A DNA stretch of 64,000 nt from the NCBI RefSeq assembly GCF_018069625.1, contig NZ_CP072941.1:8680001-8744000 (forward strand). The letters are read 5' to 3'. Source of the DNA: Streptomyces yatensis (GTDB lineage Bacteria > Actinomycetota > Actinomycetes > Streptomycetales > Streptomycetaceae). Positions 54,673 through 63,003 of this stretch are shown here, one piece after another; position 1 is the first letter of the stretch; every line of letters begins with the position of its first letter. The notes beneath the pieces are model-generated. The model saw only the letters and a program-made list of their open reading frames with translations. It searched no databases and was not told the DNA's origin. The translations under genes and the position numbers were made by a program.

Positions 54673-54682
54673 GTCCGGTCAA
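54671..54682. promoter_or_regulatory. Candidate GntR operator upstream of phnD
   Basis: TTGTCCGGTCAA differs by one base from the perfect palindrome TTGTCCGGACAA at 58693-58704 in the leader of the GntR gene that ends this cluster. It lies ~145 bp before phnD, and a further TTGTC half-site follows at 54691. Inferred binding site of the cluster's GntR regulator. Confidence 0.55.
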
Positions 54683-54827
54683 GCCACCCGTTGTCTCCCG
54701 CACCGTTCAGCCAGCCGTAACCGACGGCGAGGGGCGTGCACACCTGTTCTCCGCAAGGTGGGCGTTACCGCCGGTGCCCTCACCTCCCCGAGAGGCCCGA
54801 ATCGCCCCACCGCTCGAAGGACGCCCC

Positions 54828-55766
54828 ATGCCTCGCCACCTCCGCCTTCCCCTCGCCGCCGCGCTGCTGCCCCTCGTGCTCACCGCCTGCGGCGCCAGTG
54901 CCTCGGACAACGGCTCCACGTCGGACGGACGGGATCCCGACTCTCTGGTGGTCGCGGCCATCCCGTCCGAGAACTCCACCTCCCTCGCCCAGCAGTACGC
55001 CCCGCTCGTCAAGCTGCTGGAGGCCGAGACCGGCAAGAAGGTCCAGATGCAGAAGGCGACCAGCTACGCCGCCGTCATCGAGGCGCAGCGGGCGCACAAG
55101 GCGGACGTCGCGCTCTACGGTCCGCTCTCCTACGTCGTCGCCAAGGACAGCGGAGTGGGTGTGAAGCTGGCCGGCGCGCTGGTCACCGCCAAGGGTGCGA
55201 AGCCCGGCTACAAGTCGTACGGCATCACGCGCGGCGGCTCCAAGGACATCAACAGCCTCGCCGATTTCAAGGGCCACAAGGTGTGCTTCGTGGACCCGAC
55301 CTCGACGTCCGGCTATCTCTATCCGCAGGCCGGTCTGCTGAAGGCGGGCGTGAAGCCCGCCGACTACACCAAGGTCATGGCGGGCGGTCACGACGCTTCG
55401 GCGCTGTCGGTCGCCTCCGGCGACTGCGAGGCGGGGTTCGCCTTCGACACCATGGTGGACAGCGATCTGATCAAGCAGGGCAAGCTCAAGAAGGGCCAGC
55501 TCAAGACCGTCTGGAAGTCCACCGAGATCCCCGGCTCGCCCGCCGCGGTCTCCACCGACCTCACCGCGAGCCTGCAGAAGAAGATCATCGACGCGTTCCT
55601 GACCAAGGGCAACGCCGACTACATGGAGTCCAAGGGCTACTGCTCCGGCGACGGCTGCAAGATCGACGACAACTGGGGCTTCGCCGAGGTCAAGGACTCC
55701 GACTACGACAGCGTCCGCGCGGTCTGCGACGCGACCAAGGACGCGCAGTGCAAGGACGGCTCGTGA
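54828..55766 (+). CDS. phnD: Phosphonate/phosphite ABC transporter substrate-binding lipoprotein
   Basis: A 312-residue protein with lipobox LVLTAC|G and the PhnD fold. ALYGPLSYVVAKDS and VCFVDPTSTSGYLYPQ are the strands that line the phosphonate pocket, with serine and threonine ligands. It captures organophosphonates, phosphite or hypophosphite at the outer membrane face. GAAGGA precedes ATG 54828. The gene overlaps phnC by 4 bp (GTGA). Confidence 0.9.
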   Translation: MPRHLRLPLAAALLPLVLTACGASASDNGSTSDGRDPDSLVVAAIPSENSTSLAQQYAPLVKLLEAETGKKVQMQKATSYAAVIEAQRAHKADVALYGPLSYVVAKDSGVGVKLAGALVTAKGAKPGYKSYGITRGGSKDINSLADFKGHKVCFVDPTSTSGYLYPQAGLLKAGVKPADYTKVMAGGHDASALSVASGDCEAGFAFDTMVDSDLIKQGKLKKGQLKTVWKSTEIPGSPAAVSTDLTASLQKKIIDAFLTKGNADYMESKGYCSGDGCKIDDNWGFAEVKDSDYDSVRAVCDATKDAQCKDGS

Positions 55767-56734
55767 CGGCCCCGGCCCCCACCGCCACCGCGGCCACTTC
55801 CGCCACCGCCACCGCCACCGGCTCCCCGGTCACCGCCGGGGAGCCGGTGATCCGGCTGGACGGCCTGACGAAGCGGTTCGGCACCGGCGCGGACTCCCTG
55901 CTCGCCGTGGACGATGTGTCCTTCGAGGTGCGGCCCGGCGAGGTCGTGGCGCTGCTCGGGCTCTCCGGCTCCGGCAAGTCGACATTGCTCTCGCTGCTCG
56001 ACGGCCTCCAGGCGCCGACCTCCGGCGACGGCACCGTCCTCGGCACCGCGCTGGCCCGGGCCGACCGGTCCGAGCTGCGCGCGCTGCGCCGCCGGATCGG
56101 CTTCGTCTTCCAGCAGTTCCACCTGGTCGGTCGGCTCAGCGTGCTGGAGAACGTGTGCACCGGCGCCCTCGGATCGCTGCGCGGACCCCGGCTGGGGCTG
56201 CTCAGCTACCCGCGGGCGGTGCGCGAGCGCGCGCTGGACGGGCTGGAACAGGTGGGCCTGGCCGCACACGCCTTCCAGCGGGCGGACACCCTCTCCGGCG
56301 GCCAGCAGCAGCGCGTCGCCGTGGCCCGCGCCCTGATGCAGGAACCGGGTCTGCTGCTCGCCGACGAGCCGGTGGCCTCCCTCGACCCCGAGTCCTCGGC
56401 GCAGGTCATGCGGCTGCTGGCGCGCGTCGCCCAGGAGCGGGAACTGACCGTGCTGTGCAGCCTCCACCAGGTCGACCTGGCGCTGTCCTGGGCGCACCGG
56501 ATCATCGGCCTGCGGGCGGGCCGGGTCGTCATGGACGTGGCCACCGAGGGCATCGACCGCGCCACGGTGATGCGACTGTACGAGGAGGTGGCCGCCGGGA
56601 GCGCCGAGGGCGTGGCCGCCGCCGTCGCGACCGGTTCTGCCGTCCCTCCCCGCCCCACCGCCGCTCCCGGATCCCTCCCCGCCCCGGCGGCCGCGTCGGC
56701 CACCGCCTCGTCGGCGTTCACGAAGGGGGACTGA
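55763..56734 (+). CDS. phnC: Phosphonate ABC transporter ATPase
   Basis: A 323-residue ATPase with Walker A GLSGSGKST, signature LSGGQQQRVAVA, Walker B LLLADEPVASLDP and switch CSLHQVD. The FVFQQFHLVGRLSVLENVCTG region is characteristic of PhnC. Both termini carry Ala/Thr/Pro-rich extensions (~28 and ~55 residues) absent from most homologues. It directly precedes the permease gene with no gap. Confidence 0.9.
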   Translation: MTAPAPTATAATSATATATGSPVTAGEPVIRLDGLTKRFGTGADSLLAVDDVSFEVRPGEVVALLGLSGSGKSTLLSLLDGLQAPTSGDGTVLGTALARADRSELRALRRRIGFVFQQFHLVGRLSVLENVCTGALGSLRGPRLGLLSYPRAVRERALDGLEQVGLAAHAFQRADTLSGGQQQRVAVARALMQEPGLLLADEPVASLDPESSAQVMRLLARVAQERELTVLCSLHQVDLALSWAHRIIGLRAGRVVMDVATEGIDRATVMRLYEEVAAGSAEGVAAAVATGSAVPPRPTAAPGSLPAPAAASATASSAFTKGD

Positions 56735-58543
56735 GTGTCCGTAGTCGACCACCATCCCCCGGCCGCGCCCCCCGCCGCCCCCGGTCCCGGCCCCGGCGCC
56801 ACGCGTCCGCACCGGCGGACCCTGGCCCGCCCCACCGCGGCCGGGCTCAGCGCGGCCACGGCGCTGCTGCTGTGTGTGATCGGCGGGGTGTGGGCGTTCA
56901 TCGCGCTCCGGATCAACATCGCCACGCTCACCGACAGCGCCGACAACGCGGTGGCCTTCCTGTCGCGGACGTTGCCACTGGACTTCCCGCCGCCCGGTGA
57001 ACTGTTCTCGCTGATCTGGCAGACGCTGGCCATCGTGGTCTCCGCCACCGTGCTCTCGGTGGTGCTCAGCGTGCCGCTGGCCCTGCTGGCAGCCCGCAAC
57101 ACCACCCCGGGGGCCGGTGCCCGTCTCGTCTCGCGCGGTGTGATCGTGCTCTGCCGCGCGGTGCCCGAGGTGGTCTTCGCCATCGCGGCCTTCCGGGTCT
57201 TCGGGCTGGGCGGGATGACGGGTGTGGTGGCGCTCGGTGTCCACTCCGTCGGCATGGTGGGCAAGCTGTACGCCGACGCCGTCGAGCAGACCGACGAGGG
57301 GCCGCGCACCGCACTGCGCGCGACCGGCGCCGGGCGGCTGCAGCAGATCACCGCCGCGGTGCTGCCGCAGGCACTGCCGTCCCTGGTGGCCACCGCACTG
57401 CACCGGCTCGACATCAACCTGCGCGCCTCGGCCGTGCTCGGCTTCGTCGGCGTCAACGGGCTGGGATACGCGCTGTCCACGGCGATCACCACCCTGGACT
57501 ACCAGCGGGCGATGGCCATCGCGGTGGTCCTGCTGCTGCTCTGCTTCGTCGCCGAGTCCATCTCCGGTGCCATCCGGCGCACGCTGCTCCAGGACGTCAC
57601 CGCGGCGCGGCGGCCGCGCCCTTGGCGCCGGGAGCGAAAGGGCGCGCGCCGCGACGAGCGGCCGGGCGGCACGGCTCCGGCCCGCCCGTCCTCCGGCGCC
57701 ACCGCGGCCACCACCGCCATCGCCACCGCGACGTCCCCGGCCCACGGTGGCACGGCCGTACGCCGCGGTCTGCCGCGCTGGGACGCCCGGCGGATCCGCC
57801 GCACCACCTGGCTGGTGCTCACCGTCGCCCTGGTCGTGGCCTCGGCCATCCGCTCCGGTCTGTCCTGGGGCACCCTGCGGCGCGGCGCCGAGTCGTTCTT
57901 CCCGACGCTGGGCGACTTCCTGCCGCCCGGCACCGGTGGGATCGGCGACCAGCTCTGGGCCGATCTGTGGGTCACCCTGCAGATCGCGCTCGCGGGCACC
58001 CTCATCGGGCTGGTCCTGGCGCTGCCGCTGGGAACCCTCGCGGCGCGGAACGTGGTGGGGTCGCCCCGGGTGGCCCGGTTCTTCCGCACGGTGATCCTCC
58101 TGGTGCGGGCCATCCCGGAGCTCGTCCTGGCGATCGTCTTCGTCGTCGTGACCGGCCTGGGCGCGGTCTCCGGCGCGCTCGCCCTCGGCGTCGGTTCGGT
58201 CGGCCTGCTCGGCAAGCTGGTGGCCGACTCCCTGGAGGAGACCGATCCGGGCCCGGCCCGGGCCCTGGTCGCCACCGGTGCCCGCAGGCACCAGGTGTTC
58301 TTCGGGTCCGTGCTGCCCCGGGCCTGGCCGGCGGTGGTGGGACACCTGCTGTACCAGCTGGACGTCAATCTGCGTTCGGCGACCCTGCTCGGCATCGTCG
58401 GCGCCGGTGGCATCGGCTACGACCTGCTGAACGCGGCCCGGGTGCTGCAGTTCCCGGTGGTCACCACCATCGTCCTGATGGTGCTGGCGCTGGTGCTGCT
58501 CATCGAGGGGCTGGCCGTCTGGGTGCGCAAGGTGTACGCCTGA
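56735..58543 (+). CDS. phnE: Phosphonate ABC transporter permease, fused PhnE-PhnE
   Basis: A 602-residue protein containing two complete permease units. Unit 1 (~20-300) has the EAA loop EQTDEGPRTALRATGAG and FVGVNGLGY. Unit 2 (~330-600) has EETDPGPARALVATGAR and IVGAGGIGY. A charged ~45-residue linker joins them. Most phosphonate systems use one PhnE that homodimerises or two separate genes, so this is a covalent heterodimer. Start GTG 56735 lies directly after the phnC stop. A strong terminator follows at 58576. Confidence 0.9.
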   Translation: MSVVDHHPPAAPPAAPGPGPGATRPHRRTLARPTAAGLSAATALLLCVIGGVWAFIALRINIATLTDSADNAVAFLSRTLPLDFPPPGELFSLIWQTLAIVVSATVLSVVLSVPLALLAARNTTPGAGARLVSRGVIVLCRAVPEVVFAIAAFRVFGLGGMTGVVALGVHSVGMVGKLYADAVEQTDEGPRTALRATGAGRLQQITAAVLPQALPSLVATALHRLDINLRASAVLGFVGVNGLGYALSTAITTLDYQRAMAIAVVLLLLCFVAESISGAIRRTLLQDVTAARRPRPWRRERKGARRDERPGGTAPARPSSGATAATTAIATATSPAHGGTAVRRGLPRWDARRIRRTTWLVLTVALVVASAIRSGLSWGTLRRGAESFFPTLGDFLPPGTGGIGDQLWADLWVTLQIALAGTLIGLVLALPLGTLAARNVVGSPRVARFFRTVILLVRAIPELVLAIVFVVVTGLGAVSGALALGVGSVGLLGKLVADSLEETDPGPARALVATGARRHQVFFGSVLPRAWPAVVGHLLYQLDVNLRSATLLGIVGAGGIGYDLLNAARVLQFPVVTTIVLMVLALVLLIEGLAVWVRKVYA

Positions 58544-58575
58544 CACCCGGCACCGACCCCGCACCACCACTGACG

Positions 58576-58606
58576 CAAGGCCGCCGCCCCTCGGGCGGCG
58601 GCCTTG
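58576..58606 (+). terminator. Intrinsic terminator after phnE
   Basis: Perfect 14-bp stem, arms CAAGGCCGCCGCCC and GGGCGGCGGCCTTG, with loop CTC. Confidence 0.9.
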
Positions 58607-58692
58607 AACCGTCCCTCCCGGTGGCATCCCGAGGCCATGACATCTGTCCTCAACGTTCACCAGCTGGATGCGGAATGGTTTATTTCGCTGAC

Positions 58693-58704
58693 TTGTCCGG
58701 ACAA
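58693..58704. promoter_or_regulatory. Candidate autoregulatory operator of the phn-cluster GntR gene
   Basis: Perfect palindrome TTGTCCGGACAA in an AT-richer leader. It matches the site before phnD (54671-54682) at 11 of 12 positions. If the regulator starts at GTG 58729, the site lies 25 nt upstream of the gene; if at ATG 58675, it would be inside the coding region. Confidence 0.6.
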
Positions 58705-58728
58705 CCCGTGGACGCTCAGAGTGGCGAT

Positions 58729-59451
58729 GTGCCCAGAAGTCGATATACCGAGATTGCCGAGGTACTCGCCGCCGAGATCGCAGACCAGCCGGCTGATGTC
58801 CGGGTCGCCGGCGAGCACGAGATCGCCGCCCGCTTCGGCGTCAGCCGGGCGGCCGCCCGATCCGCCCTCCAGGAGCTGGAGGGCCGCTATCTGGTCCGCC
58901 GGGTCCGGGGCGCGGGCACCTTCGTCAGCCGTCCGCTGGACTACGTACTCTCCCAGAGCCGGGTCCCCTCGATGCACCAGACCATCCGCGAGGCGGGCGG
59001 TGAACCGCGCACCGTGGTGCGCGACGTGACCACCGTCCCGGTCACGGGCGCCATCGCCGAACGGCTGGAACGTGCCGAGGGCAGCGCGGTCCACCTGCTG
59101 ACCCGGCAGTCGTACATCGACGGCCTGCTCAGTGGCTGGTCCCAGGAGTGGATCCCGGTCGACATGCTGCCGGAGCTGGACGCGGCCGTGCACGCCGTGG
59201 AGTCGCTGGACACGATCCTGCGGCAGATGTGCGGGGTGACCCCGGTCCGTGCCTGGTGCCGGGTGAGCAGTGTGCTGCCCGACCGGCGGGTGGCGGAGGG
59301 GCTGGAGACGGCGCACAACCGGCCGGTGTGGCTGGTGGAGAGCCTGAGCCGGGACGCGGCCTCCGGGCGCGCGGTGATGTGCAGCTCCACCTGGTCCCGC
59401 CCGGACAGCGTCCGGATCATCGTCGAGCTCGACGGCCCGGTCACCCCGTGA
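58729..59451 (+). CDS. GntR/UTRA regulator of the phosphonate cluster (PhnF-like)
   Basis: A 240-residue protein (258 if started at ATG 58675). The GntR winged helix reads EHEIAARFGVSRAAARSALQEL with wing RRVRGAGTFVSRP. The UTRA domain ends VMCSSTWSRPDSVRIIVEL. GTG 58729 gives the usual short N-terminus (VPRSRYTEIAE) and leaves the palindrome at 58693 as an upstream operator; ATG 58675 is the alternative. It probably represses phnDCE in the absence of a phosphonate or when phosphate is ample. It is convergent with and overlaps the end of the GH43-like gene by 11 bp. Confidence 0.82.
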   Translation: MPRSRYTEIAEVLAAEIADQPADVRVAGEHEIAARFGVSRAAARSALQELEGRYLVRRVRGAGTFVSRPLDYVLSQSRVPSMHQTIREAGGEPRTVVRDVTTVPVTGAIAERLERAEGSAVHLLTRQSYIDGLLSGWSQEWIPVDMLPELDAAVHAVESLDTILRQMCGVTPVRAWCRVSSVLPDRRVAEGLETAHNRPVWLVESLSRDAASGRAVMCSSTWSRPDSVRIIVELDGPVTP

Positions 59452-60799
59452 CACCATCCCGCTTCCGGCGCTGGACATAGAGGCGGTTGCCCTCCGGGCC
59501 GGTCCATTCCAGCCGTACGACACCGGGGACGGCGGCGTCGGCGATGCGCGACGGATGGGACCAGTAGCCGAAGTTCGGATTGCGGAAGAACGTCGCCCAC
59601 AGACGGCCGCCGTGATCCACGAAGAAGTTGTTGTGGCCGGCCCCGACCCCCGCGGTCCACCGCTGGGAGTACGGCCCCTCGAAGCTGTCCGAGACGGCCA
59701 CGACGGCGTCGTACTGATACTGCACCCGGCCCGGGCCCGGTGGGTCGTAGGCATAGCGCGTGCTGCCGTCGGAATCGATGGACGTACGGTCCCACGCGGC
59801 CTGGACGAGGTAGTACTTGCCCCGGTACTTGAACACGTACGCGCCCTCGAGATACGGCTCGGGGGCGTACGGCATCTGCCGGAACGTGGGGAGCCTGGTC
59901 GTCGGGTGGATGTCCTCCATGTCGTTCCGGAACGGCGCGTACAGGTCGTTGTGGAGCACCAGCCACGCGTCGTCGCCCTCGGTGTAGAGGCTGCCGTCGA
60001 TGTGGTGGTAGGCGCCGGGCTCGATGAAGTCCGGCCCGCCGATGAACGCATCGCCGAAGGGCTTGTCGAGGTTGCCCTCGACGAGCCGGTACGGGCCCTC
60101 GACCCCGCCCTCGCTCACCAGCAGGAACGAACCCACCTTCCGGGAGTGGTCGCCCATGCACGCGACGAGGTACCAGGTGCCGTTGAAGTAGTGCAGCTCC
60201 GGGGCCCAGACCTGGCCGCGCTTGCCGAACCGGTCGTCGTACCAGTAATCCTGCCACGGAGCGACGACCGTGCGCCCGGGCCGGTTCTCGCCGACGAACT
60301 CGGGCGACCACACCTTGCCCCGCTCGGCGCCGGGCCGGATGCCGGTCGTGTCCACCAGCCGCCATGGCCCCCGGAGGGACCGGGAGATCCACACGAAGAT
60401 GCCGTCGTTCCAGGGGGCGGCCGCGTCGAGCCCGGGCACGCGGGTGGTGCCGGTGGCCACGTACAGCGGACGGCCGTCCACGACGAAGCAGTTGACGTAG
60501 GTGTCCCGCATCCAGACCACGCCGCGCTCCCGGTCGCGGGGCCGCGGTTCGAGCGGGAGGACGAAGGAGTTGTCCTGACGCGGCCACAGGTCCAGCCGGG
60601 TGTCCGCGAGGCCGTAGGGCTGGAGTTGGGGCCAGTTCGACGGGTGCCGCCGCATCGGCGCGCCCTCCGTGGGAGACGCCTGGGCCGCGGTCGCGGGCAG
60701 TCCCGCCGCGACTCCCAGGGATCCGGCGACTCCGGTCAACAACGTCCGTCTGTCGATGTGCAACCTGTGCTCGGAGTTGGTCGGCATGGAGCACAGCAT
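59441..60799 (-). CDS. Secreted GH43-like five-bladed beta-propeller glycosidase
   Basis: A 452-residue protein with a Tat signal (IDRRTLLTGVAGSLGVAAGLP) and a propeller resembling GH43 and related families. Visible segments are KVWSPEFVGEN, VWAPELHYFNGTWYLVA, GAYVFKYRGKYYLVQA and GHNNFFVDHGGRLWATFF, which carry the acidic residues expected at blade starts. Substrate is probably an arabinan, xylan or galactan fragment; the exact family is uncertain. The start is ATG 60799 or ATG 60787. It is not obviously linked in function to its phosphonate neighbours. Confidence 0.72.
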   Translation of the reverse strand: MLCSMPTNSEHRLHIDRRTLLTGVAGSLGVAAGLPATAAQASPTEGAPMRRHPSNWPQLQPYGLADTRLDLWPRQDNSFVLPLEPRPRDRERGVVWMRDTYVNCFVVDGRPLYVATGTTRVPGLDAAAPWNDGIFVWISRSLRGPWRLVDTTGIRPGAERGKVWSPEFVGENRPGRTVVAPWQDYWYDDRFGKRGQVWAPELHYFNGTWYLVACMGDHSRKVGSFLLVSEGGVEGPYRLVEGNLDKPFGDAFIGGPDFIEPGAYHHIDGSLYTEGDDAWLVLHNDLYAPFRNDMEDIHPTTRLPTFRQMPYAPEPYLEGAYVFKYRGKYYLVQAAWDRTSIDSDGSTRYAYDPPGPGRVQYQYDAVVAVSDSFEGPYSQRWTAGVGAGHNNFFVDHGGRLWATFFRNPNFGYWSHPSRIADAAVPGVVRLEWTGPEGNRLYVQRRKRDGVTG

Positions 60800-61005
60800 G
60801 CGAACGCCCGCTGATTTACGTCAAGAGTCGCGACAAAAATGATCCGGAGGGGGCCGGATGGTAAGAGACGGCCGCCGACCGCGCATCCGCACCGCCGGGC
60901 CATGACCGTGGCCCCCGGCGGGTGCAGTATGGGGGTAGCTGAGGGGGGAACCCGCTGTGGGGCGCCCGGAGGGCCCGGACGCTCCGCCCGGAAGGCGGTG
61001 GCTCT

Positions 61006-63000
61006 ATGGATCTGCCCCGTGCTCGCGCGCACGGCACCGTGGCGCAGCGGCTGATCGGCGATCACCTGTTGTCCGGCCGGATGGAGCCGGGGGAGGAGAT
61101 CGCGCTGCGCGTGGACCAGACGCTGACGCAGGATGCCACCGGCACGCTGGTGATGCAGGAGCTGGAGGCGCTGGACCTGGACCGGGTCCGGACCGAGGCC
61201 AGCGTGCAGTACGTGGACCACAACATCCTGCAGGCGGATGAGCGCAACGCCGAGGACCATCTCTTCCTGCGCTCGGCCGCCCGCCGCTTCGGACTGTGGT
61301 TCTCCAAACCCGGCAACGGCGTCTCACACCCCACACATATGCACCACTTCGGCGCTCCCGGGAAAACCCTCGCCGGTTCGGACTCGCATACCTGCGCCGG
61401 CGGCTCCCTGGGCATGCTGGCGATCGGCACCGGCGGCCTGGAAGTGGCACTCGCCATGGCCGGACGGCCCCTCCACCTCACCATGCCCAAGGTCTGGGGC
61501 ATCCGGCTGACCGGGGAACTGCCCCCCTGGGTGAGCGCCAAGGACGTGATCCTGGAGCTGCTGCGCCGTCACGGGGTGCAAGGAGGCGTCCAGCGTGTCC
61601 TGGAGTATTACGGACCCGGTCTGGCCTCCCTCACCGCGATGGACCGGCACGTCATCGCCAACATGGGGGCCGAACTCGGCGCCACCACCACCGTCTTCCC
61701 CGCGGACGAGGCGGTGCGCGACTTCCTCGACGGGGTGGGGCGTGGCGATGACTTCGTCGAGATCACCGCGGAACAGGACGCGTCCTATGACCTCGACGAG
61801 GAGATCGACCTGTCGTCCCTGGAGCCGCTCATCGCACGGCCCACCTCCCCGGGAAACGTCGTGCCGGTCAGGGAGGTGGCCGGAGAGCCCATCGCCCAGG
61901 TCGTCATCGGCTCCTCCGCCAACCCCGGGTTCCGCGACTTCGCCGTCCCGGCCGCCATGGTGGCCCGGCGGCAGGTCCCGGCCGGGGTGAGCTTCGACAT
62001 CAACCCGACATCCCGCGAGATCCTCCAGGACCTGACGCGCCGCGGGGCGACGTTCGACCTGATCGCCGCCGGTGCCCGGATCCACCAGTCGGGCTGTCTT
62101 GGCTGCATCGGCATGGGACAGGCACCGGCCTCGGGACGCAACTCCCTGCGCACCTTCCCGCGCAACTTCCCCGGCCGTTCCGGCACCGAGGACGACGCGG
62201 TGTGGCTGTGCTCACCGGAGACCGCCACGGCCTCCGCGCTGAGCGGCGTCATCACCGATCCGCGGGACTGGGCCGACCGCCTCTCGGCGGACCCTCCCAC
62301 GCCGGATCTGCCCGACCCGCCCTCGAACAACGACGCCATGCTGGAGCCGCCGTTGCCACCGGACGAGGCCGCGCGCGTGGCGCTGGAACGCGGCCCCAAC
62401 ATCTCCGCACTGCCCGAGCTGGATCCGCTGCCGGACAGTCTGCACGGCCCCGTGCTCCTCAAGGCCGGTGACGATGTCTCGACCGACGAGATCTCCCCGG
62501 CCGGAGCGGCCGCCCTGCCCTACCGCTCCAACATCCCCAAGCTCGCGGGATTCACCCTCACCCGGCTCGACCCCGACTACCCGCGGCGCGCCGAGGCGGT
62601 CCGGGAGGACACCGGGCATCTCATCGTCGCCGGTGCCAACTACGGCCAGGGCTCCTCCCGCGAACACGCCGCCATCACACCGCGCTACCTCGGACTGCGA
62701 GCCGTCATCGCCAAGTCCTACGCCCGTATCCACTGGCAGAACCTCGTCAACTTCGGTGTGCTGCCCCTGGAATTCGAGGATCCCGCCGACTACGAGCGCA
62801 TCGAGACCGACGACCGGCTGCACCTGTCCGGGCTGCGCGAGGCCCTCTCCCCGGCCGGTGCCCCGACACTCCGCGTCCGCAATGCGACCCGGGACGAGGA
62901 GTACGCCGTCCGCCACCGGCTCTCCCCCCGGCAGCGGGAGGCCGTTCTCGCCGGTGGCGTCATCCCCGCCATGGCACCGCCGCCAGCGGCGGGACCGTAG
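61006..63000 (+). CDS. Short-form aconitate hydratase
   Basis: A 664-residue aconitase, much shorter than the ~900-residue AcnA usual in Streptomyces and close to the Aquifex/mitochondrial-like short form. The [4Fe-4S] ligands are C130 (GSDSHTC), C364 and C367 (CLGCIGMG). ANYGQGSSREHA marks the swivelling domain 4. It interconverts citrate, cis-aconitate and isocitrate, or a close analogue. GGCGG precedes ATG 61006. It stands alone and ends 3 bp from the convergent PucR-type gene. It may be a second, specialised aconitase. Confidence 0.88.
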   Translation: MDLPRARAHGTVAQRLIGDHLLSGRMEPGEEIALRVDQTLTQDATGTLVMQELEALDLDRVRTEASVQYVDHNILQADERNAEDHLFLRSAARRFGLWFSKPGNGVSHPTHMHHFGAPGKTLAGSDSHTCAGGSLGMLAIGTGGLEVALAMAGRPLHLTMPKVWGIRLTGELPPWVSAKDVILELLRRHGVQGGVQRVLEYYGPGLASLTAMDRHVIANMGAELGATTTVFPADEAVRDFLDGVGRGDDFVEITAEQDASYDLDEEIDLSSLEPLIARPTSPGNVVPVREVAGEPIAQVVIGSSANPGFRDFAVPAAMVARRQVPAGVSFDINPTSREILQDLTRRGATFDLIAAGARIHQSGCLGCIGMGQAPASGRNSLRTFPRNFPGRSGTEDDAVWLCSPETATASALSGVITDPRDWADRLSADPPTPDLPDPPSNNDAMLEPPLPPDEAARVALERGPNISALPELDPLPDSLHGPVLLKAGDDVSTDEISPAGAAALPYRSNIPKLAGFTLTRLDPDYPRRAEAVREDTGHLIVAGANYGQGSSREHAAITPRYLGLRAVIAKSYARIHWQNLVNFGVLPLEFEDPADYERIETDDRLHLSGLREALSPAGAPTLRVRNATRDEEYAVRHRLSPRQREAVLAGGVIPAMAPPPAAGP

Positions 63001-63003
63001 GCG

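Noticed and set aside
61006..63000. Aconitase-like phosphinomethylmalate isomerase or homoaconitase-like enzyme of phosphonate biosynthesis
   Set aside because: No PEP mutase, phosphonopyruvate decarboxylase or citrate-synthase-like partner is in the window, and the neighbouring phosphonate genes are for uptake and degradation. A short-form aconitase is simpler.
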